Origin: Heliocidaris erythrogramma | Lineage: Eukaryota; Echinodermata; Echinoidea; Camarodonta; Echinometridae | Length of the DNA: 64,000 nucleotides | Direction of reading: 5' to 3' | Assembly: GCA_025617745.1 (NCBI GenBank) | Contig: CM046859.1 | Span: 26,773,371 to 26,837,370, forward strand | Shown here: positions 60,101-64,000 of the stretch, piece by piece | Layout: every line of letters starts with the position of its first letter | Position numbering within the stretch: the stretch's first letter is position 1 | Notes under the pieces: generated by a model | The model's database searches: none | What the model was told of the DNA's origin: nothing | Seen by the model: only the letters and a program-made list of their open reading frames with translations | Position numbers and translations under genes: made by a program

Positions 60101-61572
60101 CCCCTGTCTACTACTGCTATTAGGGTAACCAGGGCAGCGTTTCATCAAACGGTCATAAGTACAAGTTCACCGACATCCCATTGAAACGCGTGTATTAAAA
60201 TTAACATGCGTTTCAATGGGATGTCGGCGAACTTGTACTTATGACGGTTTGATGAAACGATGCCAAGCTTTTTCATTGTGGGGGAAGGGGCTGCCCTTGG
60301 CTAGTAAAAGTGCCGATAGTGATCAAGAGAAAAATCCTTCAGAAATCTATGGATGCCAAAGAATGGGCATACACAGCAGAGCTGGCATACGCTCCACCCC
60401 TTTGCAGCCCCCAAACATCAGTAACGAATACTCTGTACGTGTAGCTGTGGACGTCAATAATTTGGAGGAAAATGGCTTAAATATTGATGTATTTGTTCAT
60501 TTATTTACTATTTTTGTGTATGTGTGGGGGGGGGGGGGGGGTGGGGGTGGTGCTGACCAGTAGAGGCAGTTTTTTTTCTAGAATACGTTGAAACATACGT
60601 GCAAAATCAAACCGCTGTTAAATGAAAGGACTGAAAGTACAACTGGGCGTTGTGGCGTGCGTCTGTAGTCCAGCTAACAGTGGAAGTTATAAACTGATTC
60701 AGCGGACCCAGGTTCGAGACTGAGTCACGTCTTTTGGATGGTGACGTTAAAGGTCGGTCCCCAGACGTAAATAATCATATCTGATTGAATCACGTCTGTA
60801 AAAAAAACCCCAATTACACACACACACTCACACACACCATTTACCAAAAATCAATAAGGTGGGCCAATTTACACCATGAATCTCTCCCCCTCCCCCTCCC
60901 TTACCTACAGTAATGAGGTATGATTAATTTTGGGTAAATGGTACTTTCAGTCTTTTCATTTAACAGCGGTTGGATTTTGCACGTATGTTGTATCAAACGT
61001 ATTCTAGAAAAAAAAAACCGCCTCTGCTGGTCAGCACCAGCCCCCCCCCCCCCCCAGCCCACACATACAAAAATAGTAAATAAATGAATAAATACATAAA
61101 TATTTAAGCCATTTTCCTCCAAATTATTGGCATCCACAGCTACACGTACAAAGTATTCGTTACTGATGTTTGGGAGGCTGCAAAGGGGTGGGGCGTATAC
61201 CAGCTCTGCTGTGTACGGTACGCCTCTGAGAATGTAAAGTTTCGATTCTACAATAATATTATCATATTCCGAATATCAGGGACAAAACGCTCGCTTCTAT
61301 GCTTTGTAGAAGCTTCCAATCTTGTGCCGAGGTTATTTTTGAAATATATTGGTACATTTCTTTGGGTTTAACCTCCTATGCAACATGACAAAAAAAAATC
61401 GTCGCCCCTTATACCCAGTAACTTACATTTATCTCTCTTGTCTTAAGCTGTGCCAGATCACCATGTAACTCATGACAATAATTTCGAGCATCCTGGAAAG
61501 ACCGTGGGGTAGTGACATACCGATAGGAACTGTTTCCTAAACCTTGCCAATCTGCAGATCCAATTCTGATGC
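42894..61572 (-). CDS. Receptor: C-type lectin, 2 Ig, 5 EGF, FN3, TM, tyrosine-motif tail
   Basis: Thirteen exons in transcript order: 61572-61427, 58814-58711, 57567-57440 (C-type lectin domain); 55757-55416 and 53287-53030 (Ig-like); 52267-52133, 51776-51624, 49516-49385, 48608-48441, 47883-47752 (EGF-like); 45935-45603 (FN3); 44137-43978 (transmembrane); 43161-42894 (cytoplasmic, TAA at 42894). Every junction keeps phase with GT-AG ends. The recovered protein is about 730 residues, an extracellular receptor with a roughly 90-residue tail. The tail has YEN twice and YQDL once and no kinase. Ig/EGF/FN3 order recalls Tie receptors, but the lectin head and missing kinase differ. The signal-peptide exon (phase 1 end) was not found. 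Ligand and function are unknown; recognition or immune signalling is an inference. Confidence 0.88.
43257..43386. mobile_element. Small foldback element, word TTAGGGGGAATCC
   Basis: GCGTTAGGGGGAATCC on the left mirrors GGATTCCCCCTAACG on the right. The core ATTGTGACGGAATAAACC is at 43344-43361, identical over 18 bases to the one at 35443. (AAT)n microsatellites flank both sides. Confidence 0.75.
43510..43705 (-). mobile_element. tRNA-derived SINE
   Basis: On the minus strand an A-box (TTGGCTCAGTCAGTAGAGCG) and B-box (GTTCGAACCCC) are at tRNA-like spacing, with CACCTCACAATCGGGAGG between, like a Val-CAC tRNA. The acceptor stem does not pair, so it is not a working tRNA. It lies in the receptor's last intron. 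Confidence 0.7.
43978..44137 (-). CDS. Receptor exon: juxtamembrane stem and transmembrane helix
   Basis: It reads ETGEKPNTDDVTTKQKSAVG, then a basic KSRSRAS, then the hydrophobic VPWALFGVTCFLLVCGGVLF. The acceptor is TTTTGTTAG (phase 1) and the donor CA|GTGAGT (phase 2). The basic residues lie on the outer side, which is unusual for a type I helix; orientation is inferred from the EGF/FN3 domains upstream. Confidence 0.85.
44328..44537. mobile_element. TIR element, CTGGAAAAATTATTAGACC family
   Basis: CCTGGAAAAATTATTAGACC on the left mirrors GGTCTAATAATTTTTTTCCA on the right. The interior matches 27310-27500 inverted. It is in a receptor intron. Confidence 0.75.
44636..45283. mobile_element. 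Long-TIR element with GATCCTTGCAG ends
   Basis: 44636-44820 is repeated inverted at 45095-45283. Matching parts are TTGATGTTGATGTGCAGGGG against CCCTGCACATCAACAGGAAT, and TCCACCCTAAA against TTTAGGGTGGA. The centre is single-copy. No coding sequence. Confidence 0.7.
45603..45935 (-). CDS. Receptor exon: fibronectin type III domain
   Basis: It reads PNLSQPPSSVYTGCTAIAIM, WKAWGGDRDVGEGPIGGYNI and YLKNESSDWSK, then LIGLDSGVEYMISVSPVHVS and VIRTLP. The Trp in the B strand and the L-GL-SGVEY-MISVSPV block are FN3 hallmarks. The acceptor is CCCCTCAAAG and the donor T|GTAAGT; both ends are phase 1. Confidence 0.92.
46184..46586. repeat. Tandem duplication, about 160-bp unit, two full and one partial
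   Basis: TATAAAGCTCTTCTCAGCAT through GTTTTGATGTCGTCACACTA and on to TATTTATCAAATTATAAAGA occurs at 46184-46342 and 46431-46586. A shortened copy lies between. An inverted relative is at 46997-47090 (CGTCTGCTTAGACAGGACTG). It is in a receptor intron. Confidence 0.85.
47240..47556. mobile_element. TIR element, CTTTAAAGA family, copy 2
   Basis: Ends ATCTTTAAAGAGAAGGTTGA and TCAATGTATCTTTAAGGAT. The interior is inverted relative to the 25191-25590 copy (AGACATGATCAACCTTTCTC, TTTCTTTCACAATGTAATAG). Confidence 0.65.
47752..47883 (-). CDS. Receptor exon: EGF-like 5
   Basis: It reads AGCFDHCSKTCHCALGSSSC, NSVTGECIYGKCLFGWSGPT, CQI. Cys spacing is of the laminin-like/MEGF EGF type. The acceptor is TATGTTTCAG and the donor G|GTAAGC; both ends phase 1. 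Confidence 0.9.
47948..48050. repeat. (TA)n followed by (TTC)n and (ATT)n microsatellites
   Basis: A simple-repeat block in the receptor intron. The minus-strand ORF over it is low complexity. Confidence 0.9.
48441..48608 (-). CDS. Receptor exon: EGF-like 4
   Basis: It reads VCPDGFYGEYCGNVCHCPVN, VPCDPQTGYCIHSDGVCAVG, YVTDPSRDDYCTN. Longer than the neighbouring EGF units. The acceptor AATTCATAAG is weak, but phase and reading are consistent. The donor is T|GTAAGT. Confidence 0.88.
49385..49516 (-). CDS. Receptor exon: EGF-like 3
   Basis: It reads CQAGQYGVDCLQYCHCLRGS, PCDIFSGECPGDCADGWSGP, SCQG. The pattern of C-H-C after a short loop and GWSGPSC at the end is that of Tie/MEGF EGF repeats. 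The acceptor is CTTGACAG and the donor G|GTATTT. Confidence 0.92.
49919..50843. mobile_element. TIR element, CTGGAAAAGATTATTAGACC family, with word-repeat insert
   Basis: AGCCCTGGAAAAGATTATTA on the left mirrors TAATAATCCTTTCCAGGGCT on the right. Inside, 50030-50240 and 50645-50740 carry inverted sets of words such as GGATAATTACCCC and GGGGTAATTGTCAT, as in the other word-built foldback elements. It lies in the receptor intron at 49517-51623. Confidence 0.65.
51624..51776 (-). CDS. Receptor exon: EGF-like 2
   Basis: It reads CGEHRFGSDCDIVCGLDQGL, NVACAGSQICRPDPYGCNCL, AGYTGTYCDE. The acceptor is ATACGTGAAG and the donor A|GTGAGT, phase 1. The plus-strand ORF 51328-51753 overlaps it only as a shadow. 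Confidence 0.9.
52133..52267 (-). CDS. Receptor exon: EGF-like 1
   Basis: It reads DCPAGSWGPPSCLGVCDPCY, NGGVCHDRSGSCLCPPGFNG, KNCLQ. It has a complete six-Cys EGF core with CLCPPGFNG plus a preceding MEGF-type CPAGSWGPPSC. The acceptor is CTCTTCCTAG and the donor G|GTACAA. Confidence 0.93.
53030..53287 (-). CDS. Receptor exon: Ig-like domain 2
   Basis: It reads IFEPSNGRFTVFAYQGTNTT, LTVTSRIGLEPYWYLFRHVQ, YANYFHRGRTYDIDPVGEED, EGTYVTCYNPIRCENGSVVV. The D-EGTYVTC block is the F-strand Tyr-Cys signature of an Ig domain, close in style to Tie receptor Ig domains. The acceptor is GACTTTGCAG and the donor G|GTAAGA. Confidence 0.85.
53600..53990. repeat. Degenerate repeat related to 19.5-19.8 kb
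   Basis: Text such as CCTTTTGACGAAGTTTGG and TCCGTTTGACAAAGAG recurs about every 110 bp and resembles 19690-19760. It is in a receptor intron; no gene seen. Confidence 0.4.
54100..54690. repeat. (AGT/AGC)n and (ATT)n microsatellite block
   Basis: AGT/AGC triplets at 54107-54290 and again at 54413-54430, with ATT/ATC triplets at 54340-54410 and 54567-54680. Poly-Ser and poly-Ile ORFs here are artefacts. Confidence 0.95.
55416..55757 (-). CDS. Receptor exon: Ig-like domain 1
   Basis: It reads GVYSEQLSDVHLLVSDPYAS, VDDLKAFLLVEQNEYQSYTD, LDCSSVRYEVRRRFGYSSLY, ELSLYSWRHSAGMLKCSVSS. Paired cysteines about 55 residues apart fit an Ig-like fold, though sequence hallmarks are weak. The acceptor is AATGCATAG and the donor A|GTAGGA, phase 1 at both ends. 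Confidence 0.8.
55938..56237. mobile_element. hAT-like MITE, complete copy
   Basis: It begins AGGGCGGACCCAGGATTTAG and ends CGGATCCGCCAATG, with CTAAATC at both flanks (55930-55936 and 56238-56244). It contains poly-G runs at 56051-56071 and 56116-56125 and a poly-C run at 56210-56222. The interior is shared with 36430-36618 in inverted orientation. Confidence 0.75.
56620..56985. mobile_element. LINE 3'-tail-like sequence
   Basis: It ends in tandem (ATCTGAA) repeats at 56950-56980 after AT-rich sequence with TGTATTGATGTTTTATTCAT. This is the style of CR1/L2 3' tails. No RT coding sequence remains. Confidence 0.4.
57440..57567 (-). CDS. Receptor exon: C-type lectin domain, part 3
   Basis: It reads LSPWEGNETVICQQYKDCVQ, LEQGTWREQNCSIPLNFVCE, RSG. 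It holds the last two conserved cysteines and the FVCE ending of C-type lectin domains. The usual EPN or QPD sugar motif and WND are not evident (PWEGNE, and TWREQNC). The donor is G|GTAACT. Confidence 0.92.
57708..58005. mobile_element. TIR element, CACTGAGAAA ends
   Basis: CACTGAGAAACAAAAGTTCA on the left mirrors TTAACTTCTATATTTTCTCA on the right, continuing inward through TTTGCACCC against GGGTGTAAA. It is in the receptor intron next to C-type lectin exon 3. Confidence 0.65.
58025..58290. repeat. Short word repeats and a GCGCTTA inverted pair
   Basis: GGTAATTGTCCGAGG-like words at 58050-58110 recall the foldback words elsewhere. TAGCGCTTAATA (58208) and CTAAGCGCTTTA (58231) form a small inverted repeat. 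Confidence 0.4.
58711..58814 (-). CDS. Receptor exon: C-type lectin domain, part 2
   Basis: It reads DFVQTLIGSPVWFGLTDLED, ECTYKWSDGSLVDN. It contains the WFGLTD (WIGL-type) core and the KWSDGS turn. The acceptor is TTGTTGACAG (phase 0) and the donor TC|GTAAGA (phase 2). Confidence 0.93.
58815..60125. other. Receptor intron, nothing recognised
   Basis: AT-rich intron with no repeat or coding signal I could recognise, apart from a poly-C run at 60031-60045. Confidence 0.6.
60132..60264. mobile_element. Hairpin MITE, GGGCAGCGTTTCATC ends
   Basis: Arms of about 60 bp, GGGCAGCGTTTCATCAAACG through GACATCCCATTGAAACGCGT, are mirrored almost perfectly after a loop at about 60196-60206. No coding sequence. 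Confidence 0.85.
60366..61217. repeat. Large inverted repeat around a SINE
   Basis: 60366-60645 and 60937-61217 are inverted copies of about 280 bp. Matching parts include AATTTGGAGGAAAATGGCTT against AAGCCATTTTCCTCCAAATT, and CAGCAGAGCTGG against CCAGCTCTGCTG. Both hold a G/C homopolymer run and an A- or T-run. The centre contains the SINE at 60645-60835. ORFs on both strands within the arms (for example 60216-60563 and 60901-61137) read the same low-grade sequence. Confidence 0.85.
60645..60840 (+). mobile_element. SINE with 7SL-like head, copy 2
   Basis: It reads GGGCGTTGTGGCGTGCGTCT, GTAGTCCAGCTA, then GATTCAGCGGACCCAGGTTC and GAGACTG, then the shared body (AAAGGTCGGTCCCC, AATAATCATATCTGATTGA) and a CACACA tail. 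The first 80 bases align in order with the 5' domain and B-box region known from 7SL/Alu. Confidence 0.75.
61427..61572 (-). CDS. Receptor exon: C-type lectin domain, part 1
   Basis: It reads IRIGSADWQGLGNSSYRYVT, TPRSFQDARNYCHELHGDLA, QLKTREIN. The A-NYC-EL-GDLA block is the first helix and Cys of C-type lectin domains. The acceptor is TTTACAACAG, entered in phase 1, so an upstream exon must exist. The donor is AAT|GTAAGT (phase 0). Confidence 0.92.
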
Positions 61573-61639
61573 CTGTTGTAAAAAAATGATTTAAAAAAAT
61601 ATTATTTCTCAACCTTTGGCAAAATATGAATCTACATTC

Positions 61640-61800
61640 ACCACTCTACATCAATTTTAAGTAAATGGGTATCCAGTATGAAGAAATTCTTCGAATGCTT
61701 GAGCACCTTATCATGGTAGCTCGACTCAAACCGGAATAATTAATAATATGCTTGCAGGGCCCACAAGAAGAACGCTATAGATAATGATGAGGCTATCCCT
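61640..61800 (+). mobile_element. SINE fragment related to 63.4 kb
   Basis: TACATTCACCACTCTACATC, then AAATGGGTATCCAGTATGAA and GAATGCTTGAGCACCTTATC, match the order of the 63400-63600 copy with many changes. Truncated at both ends. Confidence 0.55.
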
Positions 61801-62239
61801 TTTTAAACAAGATATACCACCATTGTTATTGTTATTGTTAGCCATGCTCTTCTCTAAATATTGAATAAAGAGGTGTAATTTAGTCCTCCCCTTCCAAATG
61901 TGTCATCAACGCAATAGTTTTTCAACGTAATTTCACTCATCTGCTGCCACAAATTCTGCTTCGTATTGTTTTCCCCCTTCATTCAGTATTTGTTCTCTAT
62001 TTCCAACTCCTGATTATTTTCCCTTTTTTTCTATTACAATTTTTTTCTTCATTTTATAGCTCTCGTTCTCTCTTTCCCTCGCTTCTTCACTTTGCTATCG
62101 TTGTCCTTATTGTTTAGATCAGGAATAAACAACAAGTGATTGTTCATGTACCTAATGAAAGGCCTTCACGTCTAAAAATGACTTTCATTTACAAAATTTA
62201 ACTAAGACTTACAGATTGTGGTAGGGTTCAAATCAGATG

Positions 62240-62790
62240 CGGCGCGCCCGGGGGGGGGGACACAGTGTCCCCACACTTTTCAAGTACCAAACAAGTGCCC
62301 TTTTTATTTCTGAAAAATGCCCCCTTTCTCTCTGATAAATGCCCTTTTTACTAATAAAAGTGCCCCTTTTTCTTTTCTAATAAGTGCCATTTCCCCTTCT
62401 GATAAGTGCCTTTTTTCATATGTGATAATATTGCCTCCTTATTTCTCTGATAAGTACAATTTTACTTCTGATAGGTACTTTTTTTTCTAATAAGTTCCCC
62501 TCCATCTTCTGATAAGTGCCCCTAATTCTCTCTAATTTGTGCCCTTTTTTCCTTTGATAAATACTACTACATTTTTACTTCTGATAGGTACCCCTTTTCC
62601 CTTCTAATTAGTGCCAACTTTCCCCTTCTGATAAGTGCCCCTTTTCAAATCTGATAAATGCCCCTCCTCCTATGTAATATGTGCCCTTTTCCTCTTCTAA
62701 TGAGTGCCCCTTTTCACTTCTTATAAGTGCCCCCATTCCATCTCTGATAATCGTCCTTTCCCCTTCTGATAAATGCCCCCTTTTACCTAT
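62240..62790. repeat. GATAAGTGCC minisatellite-bearing element, copy 2
   Basis: A GC-rich head (GGCGCGCCCGGGGGGGGGAC, ACAGTGTCCCC) is followed by a long array of diverged units of about 18-22 bp of the form TTCTGATAAGTGCCCCTTTT. Same structure as 21010-21470. It may have displaced or obscured the receptor's first exon region. Confidence 0.75.
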
Positions 62791-63385
62791 ATTTCTCACT
62801 GTTTCTTACAAAAAGAGCCATATCTAACTTCAAAGAATCGATGCGGATTCATGTAGTAACAGGTACACAATATATTACTACAATGTAAGGCAGTCATGGC
62901 AGTCATGGCAGTGGAGCTGGAGGCAAGACATGCAAGAGGGGCATAATGCCTATCCCCAAGCAAAGGATTTCTCATTCCACTCACTCGAATGTGCCCATAA
63001 TTTACACCAAGTAAGGGTAATATTTTCTGGAAATCTCCGCAAAACTCGATCGCTATACGCTCGCTAGCTCTTACGGTATATAATGAAATCAAGCAGATCG
63101 CATAAAGTATGTTGATATCGATGTAATCTTAAAGGAAATCAACACGGTTAATGTACGTATTAAAAGAAATTCGACATTCCACCAAATAATTTGTTGTTGT
63201 CATTGTCATTATATCGCTATAAATAATGCTCAACCAAAGGAATTCAGCATTAAAAAAAAGTCTGAAATTTTTTGCTCGTTCGTTTCGCTCGCTTGCACAT
63301 GAGTCATTAGCCCACCACACACAACTGCTAATTGGGGAAGCTGAAGCAGTGTCTAGAACCACAATAAAAAAGGAAGAAGATGATG
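62791..63385. other. Upstream of the receptor's lectin exon, nothing certain
   Basis: The receptor's signal-peptide exon should lie here or beyond the window. The minus-strand frames at 62796-63092 and 63129-63362 have no convincing signal peptide with a phase-1 donor. Confidence 0.4.
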
Positions 63386-63389
63386 CTTG

Positions 63390-63920
63390 ATAATGTAGAG
63401 GTGTCGTAGTCTAGTAGTTTAAACACTTGACTGGAGAGTGTTAATTGGCAAGACATTAATCTACATTTGCCACTCTCAACCCAGGTGTTAAATGGGAACC
63501 GGTAGGAAAGAATTCCTTGAATGCTGTGAGCACCGAATTCGGTAGCCTAGCTAGAGCCGGGGTGATGTTGTAGCGACTTGAGCACCTTATTACGAGGTGG
63601 CCGCTTTTGGCTTTAAAAGACGCTCTGCCGCCCCTGGTTCATATGTCCGGGTGAAAGAGTTGATTTAGGGCACTGAGTTTTACAATCGTAATTTCTTGAA
63701 GGATTACTCATAAAGTCGTTTTTTGATTGCTTCCGCATCTAATATTGTTGGGTTACTGTACCGACTAAAAAAAGTGATTTTAGATAAGAGTGCCCAAAAT
63801 GCTACAATTCAATCCGGAGCTATAACATAATACTATTGGGGCAATTATGCGGTGTGTATGTAATTAGAAGGTGCTATATAAAGAGATTTTTATTATCCAT
63901 TATTATTATTATTATTATTG
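63390..63920 (+). mobile_element. tRNA-derived SINE with (ATT)n tail
   Basis: It begins GGTGTCGTAGTCTAGTAGTT with a tRNA-like head, contains CCCAGGTGTTAAATGGGAAC and GAGCACCTTATTACGAGG, and ends GGTGCTATATAAAG, then (ATT)n. The tail resembles 28080-28165 (TAGGCGCTATATTAAAACGG, ATT repeat). Confidence 0.65.
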
Positions 63921-64000
63921 CTATTATTATTATGAATATTATTGTTGTTATTAGGAGTAGTATTTTTTTTTATAAGACGACAAATTGCACCAACGCAAGA

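Noticed and set aside
62190..62230. Possible upstream receptor exon with a GTAAGTC donor at 62210
   Set aside because: The phase could fit (DLNPTTI before the donor), but no acceptor or start is visible before the repeat element begins, and no signal peptide is present.
1..64000. CRISPR arrays, operons or prokaryotic signals
   Set aside because: The window is eukaryotic with spliced genes; spaced repeats here are foldback and minisatellite arrays without uniform repeat-spacer structure.

Overview
This is eukaryotic DNA, AT-rich and intron-rich, most likely from an echinoderm and probably a sea urchin. Three things point that way: spliced animal genes with GT-AG introns, a foldback transposon built from 15-bp tandem repeats that resembles the sea urchin TU elements, and a C-type lectin/Ig/EGF/FN3 receptor of the kind that is numerous in these genomes. 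The species call is an inference. Long poly-G/poly-C tracts are unusually frequent.

Two protein-coding genes can be reconstructed exon by exon, both on the minus strand. The first (about 33.1 kb down to 2.4 kb) is FUT8, the Golgi alpha-1,6-fucosyltransferase of N-glycan core fucosylation. It has a signal-anchor exon at 31405-31607, seven catalytic and SH3 exons from 26160 down to 2414, and a likely 5' UTR exon at 32859. At least one short stalk exon between 26160 and 31405 was not found. The second gene (61572 down to 42894) encodes a type I membrane receptor: C-type lectin domain (3 exons), two Ig-like exons, five EGF-like exons, one FN3 exon, a transmembrane exon and a short tyrosine-motif tail with no kinase domain. 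Its signal-peptide exon lies upstream and was not recognised. All splice phases of the recognised receptor exons agree. A possible two-exon small gene (23309 down to 22566) sits inside a FUT8 intron.

The rest is dominated by mobile DNA. A 5.4-kb hAT-like element (4191-9567) holds a decayed non-LTR retrotransposon. A 2.35-kb TU-like foldback element (15596-17946) lies in a FUT8 intron. Two further retrotransposon fragments lie at 28.8-29.5 kb and 36.6-37.9 kb. An inverted-repeat element carrying a RecQ-like helicase fragment (38.7-40.7 kb) has been split by a TTAA-flanked insertion. There are also many short terminal-inverted-repeat elements and SINEs.

The most unusual theme is a set of small foldback elements. 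Each is spelled from its own 14-30 bp 'word' repeated in both orientations. Four of them (35.35, 35.52, 42.33 and 43.26 kb), plus a fifth site at 12.46 kb, share a core around ATTGTGACGGAATAAACC or a diverged form of it, although their arms differ.
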